Counted from the stretch's first letter, positions 12,954 through 23,267 are shown. The stretch is 64,000 nt of DNA from Limonium bicolor (GCA_023374045.1 CM041776.1:474785375-474849374), one strand, 5' to 3'. Program-made: numbers and translations. Notes: generated from the sequence alone by a model not told the origin.

Positions 12954-13519
12954 TGTAAGTTCGTAAGTATAAAATTAGAAGCCTCAGTACAAGACTGACA
13001 GAGAGCAGAAACGAGAAACGAGACAGAAAGTGTTTAGAAGAAAAACTCCGCTATCAATCTTATTATTGATAACTTGAAAACTCCTCACCTGATCTGTTCA
13101 ACACTTTGAACAATCACTCTCACGTCAATTCTAGACAAAAACGTTGAGATTACTATCAACAACTCTCTTCTCTCTCAAGACTCTCTTTTGCGGTAGAAGC
13201 TCTACCTTTTCTGATGTTTTTGCTGTACATTTATACTACTTGGAGGCAGATAACAACCTCCTAAATATCTACAAACAATCTTTATCTAAAACCAATATAA
13301 ATACAAAATACAAGATCCTAAAATATCATTCTAACTATTTCCTAGTATAATGCTGGCGCCTCTGATTTCACTCCTTCTTATTATTAAGTAAATATTCTGT
13401 TAAGATCTTCACATCTCAAGCTCTGTAGAGGTTTGTTGAGAGGTTGTTATATGCATATAGCCAGTTTGTGGTTTTGCGGGATTTTGCCCATCAAAAACCT
13501 TCGGTAATATACATTTACA
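12954..13519 (-). mobile_element. C2 3' LTR
   Basis: This 566-bp LTR is followed on the plus strand by GTTTCCCCCTTTTT, the complement of a polypurine tract. It differs from 17317-17872 mainly in a rearranged stretch near 13410-13500. Confidence 0.9.
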
Positions 13520-14742
13520 GTTTCCCCCTTTTTGATGTGAGCAAACTTTGTATGGTGAGATAATAGTAGGCATTCCCCCTCAAGATATGCATTCTTCCTT
13601 AAAACGAGCATTCCCCCGAAGATGTTAAAACCTTGCAACACTTGAATGAGATTTGGTTAATCAAGTAACATATTCAAATTACTCACAATATTTCCCCCTT
13701 TTGCGAAATCAAAAAATGGACTAAAAAGTCTATCTCACGGAGTGTAAAAATAGCATGCAAGATCATCAAAATGGCATTTATACGAATTCATGCGTAGGAA
13801 CACAGAACATAAGGATAGGCTCTGTCCATATAAAAGGCAATGAATAGGAATAAAAGTGTCGCCGGGTTAGGCTAAGGCTGACTAGGAAGCTGGCTGATCG
13901 AAATGAAAAGGCAATGAGATAGAAGATTAATCACATACTTCAAGAATAGCTTCTTCAAATTTCTTCATCTGCTGAGGTAGACAGGCCAGAAGCTCTGAGG
14001 GTTGTGAAGACACGCCCAAAGCCTTTAGGGGTTGTTTAACAATGCACTGATCATCGTTCAGTTCAAGACTCATCTTGGAAAGAGTTAAGGATCCAATCAT
14101 GATTATGATCCAGAGGCGTAGACATGACAACATCCAGAGGTACAACTTGAACAATTATTTGTGTAATCTTGTGCAACATATGGTACATCATAATTGGACA
14201 AGACTGATACGAATCTTCATTTGTAGGGTGTAGCATAATTCCTTTATTTCTTCCCCACTAAACCTCAGTCTAGTCTTGGACCAAGTTGTTCAGCCTTGTG
14301 TTGAAGCAAATCTAACATCTGATGTTGGATAATGCTTGTATAACCAGAATCGAATCACCCCTTTTTTATGAGACTATTCGAGAATCCTTTATGGGATAGG
14401 AAGAAAAGACTAGCAAAAATACCAGTATGAAAGCCATTGGTGAGGTAAATTGTGTGCAACAAAGAAACTGGAAAAATGGTACAGGAATCTTGTGGAGAAA
14501 ATGGTGAGTGAAAGTGACCAACGAAAGTAGGTTCTATGCTGAGGGGACAGTTGGTCAGGTACGGATAACCGGAAAGATAAGTGGTGGTAACAAATGGATA
14601 GTGCCACCAGATGTTCAATGTTCCAACTTAGAATTTGATCCAGATCAGCCAAATTAATAATCAAGAGATGCCACGGAAAGAGAAGTAATCCTCACTTTAT
14701 TATAGAGTGAAATGAAATAATAAAATATACGTCACGCTCCAC
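13520..14742 (-). mobile_element. C2 interior, 3' noncoding or degraded part
   Basis: No copia domain is recognisable here. Frames at 13447-13641, 13927-14154 and 14355-14664 match nothing I know. Several CCCCCTTTT tracts (near 13575 and 13693) resemble extra purine-rich tracts on the minus strand. Confidence 0.5.
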
Positions 14743-15250
14743 TCACTCTAAAGTACCAATTCTGATGCACACAATAGAAGTCAATACGATAAATAAAAAG
14801 AATACACCTTTGTCAACATTGAGCATCCACAGTGCAAGACTGAATGAGGATAATGTTTCGTGTGGAAAAGCTTTGGTGAAAGTGCTTGCCAATTGTTGAT
14901 CAGTGGCACAATGAGGGAGATCCACAATATTCTTGCCAACTTGATTTTGAGAAAAGTAATGACGAATCTCAATATGTATAATCAAGGAATATTGAACTAA
15001 ATCCTTCGTCGGTGCAATACTGAAGAGAGTATCATAGTAGATTGGCACAGGAGACTGAGGAACACCATAGTCAGCCAATTGATATTGAGGTAGAGGATGT
15101 GGGCGCATCAAGCAGTAGCAACGATATATACCGCTTCAATGTGGGAGAGTGCAATATGTGATTGCCTTTTAGAAGAACCAAGACACCGGGCTTGAGCTGA
15201 CCAATTTGAGGCAGAATCGGAAATAATTTTTTTCAGTCTCGATCTGTGAA
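14743..15250 (-). pseudogene. C2 RNase H remnant
   Basis: Translating the minus strand gives SSKRQSHIALS...EAVYIVATA near 15120-15200. In the next frame come YGVPQSPVPIYYD...AIAPTKD-like and IEIRHYF...QQLASTFTK (14743-15111). These match the order SSKKQ..VALS..EAEY, then SPVPIYCDN, then HIEIR and QLADIFTK in copia RNase H. Frameshifts, stops and replacement of key acidic residues show it is dead. Confidence 0.75.
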
Positions 15251-15367
15251 AGACCTTAGGAAGAAGGCAGATCCTACATGAAAAACCAAACCAAAGTTAG
15301 TAGAGTGTGATTTCCTTTCATATGACAAGAACATCCAAACTCCATCAGCCGCCAGTTTGGAACTTTA
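15251..15367 (-). pseudogene. C2 protease remnant
   Basis: Downstream of the Gag stop, a minus-strand frame reads GCSCHMKGNHTLLTNF (about 15300-15350). This resembles the copia protease-region motif SGCSRHMTG...L..F. The catalytic Asp-Ser-Gly is degraded to Glu-Phe-Gly. The sequence then jumps to RNase H, marking an internal deletion that removed integrase and reverse transcriptase. Confidence 0.55.
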
Positions 15368-17255
15368 TTATCCTGAAAAGAGAAAACAGTTACTGCCGCT
15401 TAGGGACCCATTGTTGTCTGGGACGTCTATGATTGTATAAAGCTGAGCATATTTAACAGTATCAGACTGAGCAAGTCGAGCATTCTTGCGTTGAAGCTTA
15501 TGACATGAACGAATATGGTGACCATGTATATGACAATAACTACATTCAACCCTTACATGTGAAGTAACATTCATAGCAGTACTATATGAAGTTCGTGAAT
15601 GAGAAACACTAGGATATCTTGTAGGATCAGTCCTAGTCTGTGAACTTTGTTTCTGGGGTAAAACATTAGACGTCGATGAAGTAGTGCCATAAAACCCTAG
15701 ACCAGCACGTCCTTGATTAGGTCGACCTACCATTTCATTAAGTTTAGCTTTTCCTTTATACCAAGAGGGATTTTTCAAAGTCATAATGTCTAATTTTCTA
15801 CTAAGTGTGTCATACTGCCTTTGTAGATCAACATTATCCTGACGTATCCACTCATTATCAGCTTTGAGTGATTGAATTTCTTTTTCTGCCCACTCAGGAA
15901 TAGAACTCAGTTTAGTACTGACGGGTGCAGTAAACGTGGATTGAACAACCTTAGCTGAGTTTAAGACTAACTTAGATGCCAACTCCTTATTTTGTTCTTT
16001 CAAAACAATAATCTCTTCTTGTAGTTTACTAATCACAGTATGAGACTCAGTGTTATGTCCCTGTTTCACTTCCAAATCCCTAATTTTCGAAAGAGCATCT
16101 TTCAACACATCAAACACTTGTGACTTAGTAGAACTATCATAAAAATCATTCAAGCTTTGAGAACTTACCTGATCCCTAATGAGAGATTGAAGAGCCTTAT
16201 CTCCGCCATCAAACACATAGTTTCATCATATTTGGCAGTGTCAGTATGAGACCGATGGATTGCAGTCATGCAATAATGTGCTGCATTGCTTTCTATGCCA
16301 TCTGATTCAGTATCACTCACTCTCATCCCATACGGCTGCTTCCATGCGTGACTCACATCCTCGATGTTGTGGAGGTTTTGATGGTAAAGGACAATCCTTT
16401 ATCAAATGTCCTATTTTGTGACATCGGAAACATTCATGCTTGCGGGTATTATACTCACGTTTAGAATTTTCACCGTGGTGACCTCCACGTTTTCGACTAA
16501 GAATACGCTTCAGTCCTTGTGCTAGCATAGTGATCTCATTCTCCATGTCATCATCATACTCCCAGTATGGTGTATCTACGTTAATCTTTGCCTTTAGTGC
16601 AATATCCTTGTGCACCACTAGATTTTGTTCCTCCATCTTGCTTTCATGAACCATCAAATCTGAACACAATTCTTCAAATGACATAGATGATAATTCTTTC
16701 ATTTTCTCAAGAAGTGATGTATAGTTAAGCCAATCTTTGGTTAGTGAATCAAGAAATCTTTCATTAATAGTCTCATTAGAAAGAGTTACCCCAACCGTTT
16801 TGAGTTCCATAAGCACTTGATTGAACCTTTCCACCGTCAGTGCTAGACTCGCGCCCTCTGACATTTTAAAGTTGTTAAAATCTCGTTGAAACTGTTTCTC
16901 CTTGGCTTTGCGGATTGATTCCGTTCCTTGATAAGCAATCTTCAAGAAGTCCCATACTTCTTTTGCCGTTCTTATACCCAAGACTCTTCCTTGATCTTCG
17001 TCGGACAAGGAGGAGACAAGAATACGAAGAGCTTGTTTTATTTTTGCTTAAAAGTTTTTCATCGGCTTCCGTCCATTGATCCTCAGGTTTGGTCTGTTTC
17101 ACACCTTCAACAACCATAGTAGGTTTGTAATCACCTTGCGCCACCACCTTCCAAACCTTGTAATCCATGGACATCAACTGCGCTTCCATCTGTTCGCACC
17201 ACTTGGAATAATTGAATTTCGTCAACCTTGGTGCTTTTACATAATACAAACTCAT
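15368..17255 (-). pseudogene. C2 Gag (two zinc knuckles, frameshifted)
   Basis: Three consecutive minus-strand frames (16875-17255, 16313-17008, 15368-16216) make one Gag. The N-terminal part has LTKFNYSKWCEQMEAQL and VWDFLKIAYQG, typical of the copia Gag (UBN2/DUF4219) fold. The first zinc knuckle, CFRCHKIGHLIKDC, is a classic CX2CX4HX4C. A Leu/Lys/Glu-rich, probably coiled-coil segment follows. A second CX2CX4HX4C motif, CSYCHIHGHHIRSC, lies near the end. Gag would form the particle and bind element RNA. At least two frameshifts break it here. A second knuckle behind a coiled coil is less common but known in some copia elements. Confidence 0.85.
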
Positions 17256-17302
17256 CTTTCACGATCTACCCAGAAGTGTTAACCTCTATATTGGGTAAAC
17301 CT

Positions 17303-17314
17303 GCTCTGATACCA
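17303..17314 (-). other. C2 primer-binding site
   Basis: On the minus strand this is TGGTATCAGAGC, an exact initiator tRNA-Met complement, 2 bases from the LTR. Confidence 0.9.
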
Positions 17315-17316
17315 CT

Positions 17317-17872
17317 TGTAAGTTCGTAAAGTATAAAATCAGAAGCCTCAGTACAAGACTGACAGAGAGCAGAAACGAGAAACGAGACAGAAAGTGTTTA
17401 GAAGAAAAACTCCACTATCAATCTTATTATTGATAACTTGAAAACTCCTCACCTGATCTGTTCAACACTTTGAACAATCACTCTCACGTCTAATTCTAGA
17501 CAAAAACGTTGATTACTATCAACAACTCTCTTCTCTCTCAAGACTCTCTTTTTGCGGTAGAAGCTCTACCTTTTCTGATGTTTTTGCTGTACATTTATAC
17601 TACTTGGAGGCAGATAACAACCTCCTAAATATCTACAAACAATCTTTATCTAAAACCAATATAAATACAAAATACAAGATCCTAAAATATCTCTAACTAT
17701 TTCCTAGTATAATGCTGGCGCCTCTGATTTCACTCCTTCTTATTATTAAGTAAATATTCTGTTAAGATCTTCACTCAAGCTGCTGACTGTAGAGGTTGTT
17801 GAGATAATATAGGCAGCCTTGGTTTGGGGATTTTGCCACATCAAAAACCTTCGGTAAATATACATTTACACA
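17317..17872 (-). mobile_element. C2 5' LTR
   Basis: This 556-bp LTR pairs with 12954-13519. It is followed on the plus strand by CACAC, the right target duplication. Confidence 0.9.
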
Positions 17873-17983
17873 CACTTACACATACCCAAATTCACTTGCA
17901 CTACATGTGCCATACAAAACCTATTACAATACCTACACACTATGCAATGCTTACCCCGAAGCAATGCAAAAGCAAAAAGGCTC

Positions 17984-18003
17984 TACCCCCTTAAAAGGGG
18001 GTA
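17984..18003 (-). other. Second polypurine-like palindrome of G1
   Basis: TACCCCCTT and AAGGGGGTA form a 9-bp inverted repeat with a 2-base loop, just after the pol stop. On the minus strand it reads AAGGGGGTAGAG, nearly the same as the true polypurine tract at 12649. LARD-1 has a similar AAGGGGGTAGAG at 57569-57580 in the comparable position. Confidence 0.6.
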
Positions 18004-18037
18004 CGCCCCGTACCCGTATTATTAAATACCAGACTCT

Positions 18038-18842
18038 CTAGTCTATGAACAACTGTGGGTACTTTGCCTTCATGGCATCTTCCAACTCCCATATCGCTTC
18101 TTCAACATCGTGGTTTGACCATAGGACCTTCACCATTCGTATAGACTTGTGGTGAGTGTCTCTGGTCTTCCTATCAAGGATTCTCACGGGGTTTCAACAT
18201 ATCGCATAGTCGGCTCAATGGAAAGTCTCTCGGGCTCTAAGACATGAGAAGGATCGGCGATGTACTTCTTGAGTTGTGACACATGAAAGACATCATGTAC
18301 ACGTCCCAAATCCTCAGGTAAAGCTAACCTGTAGGCTACGGATCCAACTCTTTCGGCGATAGCATACGGCCCTACAAACTTTGGGCTCAGCTTGCCTTTC
18401 TGACCAAACCGGAAGACACCCTTCCTAGGTGAAACGCGCAAGAACACTTGGTCGCCCACGGTGAACTCAAGGTCGTGTCGTCGCACATCCGCATAGGATT
18501 TCTGTCTATCTTGGGCTGCCTTCATATTGGCTCGAATCTGTTGGACTTCAGCTTGTACTTGCTCAAGGTACTCTGGTCCTATGATGACCTCTTCACTCGA
18601 CTCATCCCAACACAAAGGTGTACGGCAAGGTCTACCGTATAGAGCTTGGAATGGCGACATCTTAATCGAGGCATGGTAGCTATTATTGTATGAAATTCGA
18701 TAAGATGAAGCTTGTCTAACCAACTCCCCTGAAAGTCTAAGGCACATGCCCTAAGCATGTCCTCTAGTGTCTGGATGGTCCTTTCTGTCTGACCGTCGGT
18801 CTGTGGATGGAAGGCAGTACTCAACTTCAATTTTATACCCAA
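18038..18842 (-). pseudogene. G1 integrase C-terminus and chromodomain-like tail
   Basis: The 18579-18842 frame carries [20 protein letters not shown] with the catalytic Glu. The 18184-18747 frame continues with [44 protein letters not shown] and VFHVSQLKKY, all hallmarks of gypsy integrase. One frameshift later, the minus strand reads VRILDRK...VKVLWSNH...EEAIWELEDAM...YPQLF and stops at 18038-18040. That is the chromodomain-like tail of plant chromoviruses, thought to steer insertion to modified chromatin. Frameshifts at about 18840, 18740 and 18184 prevent translation as one chain. Confidence 0.88.
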
Positions 18843-19467
18843 CGCTTCCCGTGTGGCTCTCCAGTATCTCGAAAGAAATCTGGTGTCGCGGTCAGATACA
18901 ATTGTTTTCGGACTCCGTGATGTCTGATAATCTCCCTGTCAAATAGCTCTACAAGCTTCACTACCTTCCAGGTGTCCTTTATCGGTATGAATCGGGCAAC
19001 CTTGGTAAGGCGATCTACTACAACCCAGATCATGTTGAGTCCTCCCCTAGCAGGTGGGAGTCCTACAACAAAATCCATGGAGATATCATGAAATTTCCAC
19101 TCCGAACTGGCATAGATTGTACCATTCCGCCCGGTCTACTACGATGTTCAAATTTCACTTTTTGGCATGTCAAGCATCTCAATACAAATTCCGTCACATC
19201 TGATTTAATTCCAGACCACCAGAAGTACCTCTTCATGTCTTTGTACATCTTGGAGGCTCCCGGATGGACTGACAATGTGGATTTGTGTGACTCTCGCAGG
19301 ATGCGATCCCTTAGCTCAGCATTGCTTTGGGGGACGCATAGCCTGCCATTCAACCGAATCAAACCGTCTTCATGCAACTTAAAATCATATTTCTTCTTTT
19401 CAATGTACCATTTTTGATCTTTTGTCTGATTTCGGTTAGGTAAGGGTCGCTCAACTGAGCGTGTCAC
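18833..19467 (-). pseudogene. G1 integrase N-terminus and core
   Basis: The HHCC zinc-binding domain is visible: SHKSTLSVHPG with its two His, then CLTCQ. Next comes the core with the first catalytic Asp in IWVVVDRLTK. A frameshift near 18905 hides the second; reading the next frame gives [14 protein letters not shown] with the second Asp, leading to the Glu at DGQTER. All three residues of the DDE triad are therefore present but split over frames. Confidence 0.87.
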
Positions 19468-19900
19468 ACCTCAACAACCAAGCTAGAAGAAGCGAGTAGC
19501 GAATGGAGCAAGTGTGCTCGATGGCTCAGGGCATCGGCTACAATGTTTTCCTTCCCTTCCTTATACTGTAGGTCGATGTCGTAGTCTGAGAGAAACTCCA
19601 TCCACCTTCTCTATCTTAAGTTCAATTCTTTCTGTGTGAATACATACTGTAAGCTCTTGTGGTCGGAGTAGATGGTGATGCTTACCCCATAGAGATAGTG
19701 TCGCCATATCTTCAAGGCGAAGACAATGGCTCCTAACTCTAAGTCATGTGTCGGGTAATTCTCCTCATGCTTTTTCAGCTGGCGGGAGGCATAAGCTACA
19801 ACCTTGCCATGCTGCATTAGTACGCATCCCATTCCTTTGCCTGATGCATCACAATATACCTCAATCCCTCTGTGCCCTCTGGAAGAGTAAGGATGGGCGC
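19468..19900 (-). pseudogene. G1 RNase H
   Basis: The 19611-19832 frame reads [23 protein letters not shown], with the upstream frame supplying VYCDASGKG (first Asp). Glu in DLELGAI and Asp in [10 protein letters not shown] follow. [11 protein letters not shown] and VADALS follow after another frameshift near 19611. These are the signatures of gypsy RNase H, which removes template RNA during element copying. Confidence 0.87.
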
Positions 19901-20015
19901 TGAGGTCAATGAGTCTTTAGGCTCTGAAATGATACTTCACACTCGTCTGTCCATACAAACGGTGCATCTTTCTTAATCAATGTAGTCATGGGCTTAGCGA
20001 CCTTTGAGAAGTCCT

Positions 20016-21096
20016 TTACAAATCTCCGGTAGTAACCGCTAGACCAAGAAAGCTCTGGATGTCGGTAACAGTCTTAGGTCTAGGCCATGATCGTACAGCT
20101 TCAATCTTAGAAGGGTCAACTGAGATACCTGCGCTCGAGATGACATGACCAAGGAATGACACCTGATCTAGCCAGAACTCGCATTTGGAGAACTTCGCAT
20201 ACAGCTGGTTCTCGCGCAGTGTCTCAAGCACTTTCCTCAAGTGAATTTCATGTTCTTCTGCTGATTTGAATATACAAGGATGTCGTCGATGAAGACAACA
20301 ACCGAAGTGCCCAACTGCTCACTGAATAGACGATTCATGAGGTCCATGATTTAGCTGGTGCCTTTGACAAACCGAATGGCATCACCGTGAATTCGTAGTG
20401 GCCATATCTGGTACGGAATGCCGTTTTCTCGATGTCTTGCTCTTTGATAGCAATCTGATGATACCCAGACGGAGGTCGATCTTAGAGAAGACTGATGCTC
20501 CTTTCAGCTGATCAAATAGGTCGTCGATGCGTGCAACGGCTATTTATTTTTGACTGTGACCGCATTTAGCTCGTGGTAGTCAATACAAATTCGGAGGCTA
20601 CCGTCCTTCTTCTTCACAAAGAGGACTGGTGCTCCCCAGGGTGATACGCTTGGGTGTATGACCCTTTATCGAGTAGATCACGTAATTGCTCCTTTAGTTC
20701 AGTCATTTCAGTAGGTGCCTTACGGTACGGTGCCCTGGCAATGGGACCGGTACCTGGCAAGAGGTCAATCTCAAATTCTACTGCTCTCTGAGGTGGCATG
20801 CCGGGTAGCTCCTTAGGGAATACATCGGGAAATTCGGATACAATCGGTACATCATCATTGAACTCTGGATCTCTCTCCAGGTCTTGTACATAACACAAAT
20901 ATACTTCATGGCCCTTTCTGAGCTCCCGGTACATAGCCATAGCTGATATGAGTGGTGTCGAAGGCTCTCTCTCGGTCTCTGCGGTAAGATACAGTAACCC
21001 TAGAAGGACTCTTGAGCAGCAAACGATGCTCGGCGCAGAGGATTCTACCTTGTGCCACTCCAACCAATTCATTCCAATGATTAAGTCGAATCCCAA
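20016..21096 (-). pseudogene. G1 reverse transcriptase
   Basis: The N-terminal part (20614-21096) has EFPDVFPKELPGMPP, a classic entry to gypsy RT, then APYRKAPTEM.ELKEQL. The next frame gives [16 protein letters not shown]. The active site is FIDD, encoded at 20282-20293 in a frame reading [12 protein letters not shown]. The C-terminal part (20016-20240) carries [12 protein letters not shown] and VSFLGHVIS and SFLGLA. At least four frameshifts separate these pieces. Order and motifs leave no doubt about the family. Confidence 0.9.
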
Positions 21097-21405
21097 TCCA
21101 TTAAACTTGATGAAGGAGATGGGAACACTTCGTTTTTTATTTCAATCGTGGCTGATTGATAGTATTTGGTGCACTTTACTCGCTCCTTCGATGGGAGAGT
21201 AACCAAGAAGTTCGGTAGCTCATCCGCTTCTAACTTCATCCTCTTCACAAAAGATGGTGATACGAAAGTGTGAGAGGCGCCAGAGTCGAATAACACATTG
21301 GCATCAATGCCGTTCACTGGGAAGGTTCCCGTTAGAATGGTGCCGCTCTTGCCGGCTTGTGCTTCGGTGAGGATACTCAGGATACCTTCGGTACCGAGTC
21401 CACAC
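21081..21405 (-). pseudogene. G1 aspartic protease
   Basis: The catalytic motif VLFDSGASHTFVS is clear, followed by MGFDLIIGMNWL (overlapping frame at 21096), the conserved second motif of retroviral-type proteases. Upstream in frame lies GKSGTILTGTFPVNG. The reading frame can be followed up to about 21405, where a CAATAG|G acceptor-like sequence is found. This protease would cut the Gag-Pol chain. Confidence 0.88.
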
Positions 21406-21470
21406 CTATTGAATTCACAAGTGGTTAAGTAATGATGGTGGACAGAAGTGGAATTTAAATCTCACTTCGC

Positions 21471-21476
21471 TTTATT
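21471..21476 (-). promoter_or_regulatory. AATAAA behind the AlkB-like frame
   Basis: On the minus strand AATAAA lies about 69 bp after the AlkB stop and before the protease. It could serve as a poly(A) signal for a short transcript, or be a leftover of a captured gene's 3' end. Confidence 0.4.
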
Positions 21477-21544
21477 GATAAACCGGCCATCATACATGCC
21501 GTGTCTCTATACACGTTACTAATAATTACAATGATACTTTAAGG

Positions 21545-22300
21545 TTAATACTTTCTAAAGGTAAGGTTCAGGCATCCTGGTTTGCATGTGTGTGGCATTG
21601 ATTATTGCCGGTGGTGCCGTATTCAACTTGATCTTGTTGATCTCGTGATACAGCATCCTAGAGTTTCCACCCATGATTAGGACATCCATGATCTCAATAC
21701 CAATTCTGTGCGAGGTCCACACGCTTCTATTCGCTATACATAAATACGGCGTCATCACCAATGGACCAAGACACTACGGGCACTCCTTGTTCAAGAGATT
21801 CCACTGTCTCGTCCTTGTCTTGGTGTGACCCAAGTCGTCCTTCTTTCTCATAGAAGTTGACGATACAAAGGTCCGCTTCAAGTGCGGGGATCGGTTCATG
21901 TTCACATCGTCGTGCAAGTTCTACTGATTGTGTGACGAGTGTCTGAAACTCTGGAGGTATTGTCGGTGGCGTTGCTTCATCTTGTGTTTGTGTCTCTTGG
22001 TATGTCTTGGTATAAGGATTCCAGTCCTTTCCCAAGCTCATCATTTCAGCTTCATCTTCGCTCCACCGGGGAATTCGGGTGTATAAAATCCACCTTGACC
22101 GCTCCTAGCTCGTTGCATCGTCGAATGATTGAGATTTGGGCTTCGGGTGTCAGGTATCCCCTCAATAAAATCATACCTGGTCAAATGACCTGACACTGCT
22201 CGCTGGTGTAGTAGTGATTGGTGATGTCGGTCTCTTCTTGATTCAGGTTTACCGGTATCGGGTAACAGATACTAAAGCTTCCTATGATTATAAATTTCAT
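21545..22300 (-). pseudogene. AlkB-like 2OG/Fe(II) dioxygenase within G1
   Basis: A frame of about 250 codons runs from ATG (22300-22298) to TAA (21547-21545). It encodes PGMILLRGYLTPEAQ, GGFYTPEFPGGAKMKL, MMSLGKDWNP, DLCIVNFYEKEGRLGSHQDKDE, PVVSWSIGDDAVFMY, VLIMGGNSRMLYHEI and LNLTFRKY. These follow the order of the AlkB fold and look closest to plant ALKBH1-type proteins. The iron ligands His and Asp of HQD are at 21811-21825 and the distal His at 21645-21647. The last 2OG-binding Arg is at 21554-21556; the earlier Arg of RxNxxxR is Cys here. Known family members remove methyl groups from nucleic acids; substrate here is unknown. Damage: one stop before PGM (CGA to TGA likely) and three frameshifts. 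It shares strand and position with pol but is not fused in frame. Confidence 0.9.
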
Positions 22301-22779
22301 CTATGGTGAGTACTAGTTTCGACTACTTCATTTCATGCTTAATACATACTTCAATTTATTTACTCATGCATTCACTCATACGATTACTCTAATACTTAGA
22401 CATGCTTCTCAAGGATTAAAGGTTCGGATAATTACCTGGGCCGGACTTAGAACCGGACCCATCACGGTCGATAACATGAAGGACAGGCTGCCTCTGGGGT
22501 GCGCCCCTCTGAGGATCCCGGGATCCCTGTCCCTGTGGTGCCTGCTAGGTCGGTGCATCGCCAGATGCAACCTCCTTGCCTTCCCTCTGCTTGTAGCTTT
22601 GGTAGTTCCCCTTTGGCTTGGAATTCTCTGGGCATTTATTAGCCGTATGTCCCGGCTTCTGGCAATTGTAGCACTTGATTTCCTCCCATAGCAGTCCTTG
22701 CCGGGATGGTCTTGGTTGCATTTCCTACACACATAGGTGCGGCCGTCGGAGAAGGTTTTGGTGAAACCGGAGCCAGAAC

Positions 22780-22863
22780 CTGAGGTTTAGAGGTTAGCAC
22801 ATGTGTGCGTGGATATACTAGTTATGATACTTATACGAATACCATTTAGGAATAGAAGTTTAC
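22780..22863 (-). other. Intron-like segment B in G1 gag
   Basis: On the minus strand an 84-bp segment begins GTAAAC after AAGG and ends CCTCAG before GTTCTGG. Splicing would join AAG G and GT TCT GGC, keeping one frame (Lys-Gly-Ser-Gly) into the first zinc knuckle. Confidence 0.55.
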
Positions 22864-23144
22864 CCTTAGGTGGGTGTGATCTCAGTGGCTTTGCGGCCAC
22901 CGGTGCAGAAGAACCTAGTTGAAGCAGCTCAACTGGTTTGCCCTGCTCAGCATGGGCACTGCTCTCACTTGGGAATTTCGTTTGGGATTGCTGAAAGAAA
23001 TTTCCCTTCTTCTTTTTTCCAGCTTTTACCCTGGTTCTACTCCTCTCCATTGGTGTTCTTGTTGTTGGCTTTGCGCTTCAGCGCGGTTTCTTCATCCCGT
23101 AATTGGCAAGTGATCTCAACGCGAGAAGCCGCGTGATAACACTC

Positions 23145-23267
23145 CTGAAGTTTCAGGTATTAGCCGGGATTCTCATTTAAGAAAGGATAAAGAAGAGATT
23201 CAAGGAATTCAAGGAATTCAAAGAAATTAAGGAATTGAAATGGTACTAAGGGTTAACCGATTTTTAC
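23145..23267 (-). other. Intron-like segment A in G1 gag
   Basis: On the minus strand a 123-bp AT-rich segment begins GTAAAA after CTTCAG and ends AACTTCAG before GAGTGT. Splicing gives TRFTSLQ|ECYHAASRVE in a single frame (phase 0). It contains a tandem GGAATTCAA motif. Its composition is clearly unlike the flanking coding sequence. Confidence 0.6.

Larger units (their letters stand above)
12954..17872 (-). mobile_element. C2, gag-only copia derivative
   Basis: This 4.9-kb element has LTRs at 12954-13519 and 17317-17872 (TGTAA...TTACA) and a perfect CACAC duplication (12949-12953, 17873-17877). The primer-binding site on the minus strand is at 17303-17314 (TGGTATCAGAGC). The polypurine tract is about 13520-13533. 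It retains Gag plus short remnants of protease and RNase H. Integrase and reverse transcriptase are missing, so it is nonautonomous. It is the youngest layer of the left-hand nest by position. Confidence 0.92.
21406..22435 (-). other. Candidate third intron of G1 (holds the AlkB frame)
   Basis: On the minus strand the Gag frame after the knuckles runs to CCCAG|GTAATT (donor GT at 22435-22434). The protease frame opens after TTCAATAG|G (acceptor AG at 21407-21406). Removing the 1030 bp joins Gag to protease as in ordinary elements of this lineage. By my translation the phases do not match exactly, so an extra indel or a different site is needed. An alternative is that the whole stretch is a non-intronic insertion. 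Confidence 0.4.

Noticed and set aside
12738..12998. Three overlapping His/Thr-rich frames
   Set aside because: They are low-complexity ACAY repeats in G1's 3' untranslated segment, open in all three frames.
21555..22044. AlkB frame as a viral insertion
   Set aside because: No replicase, helicase or coat motif lies next to it. The sequence resembles the plant ALKBH1 type more than a viral domain, and it is embedded between gag and protease.
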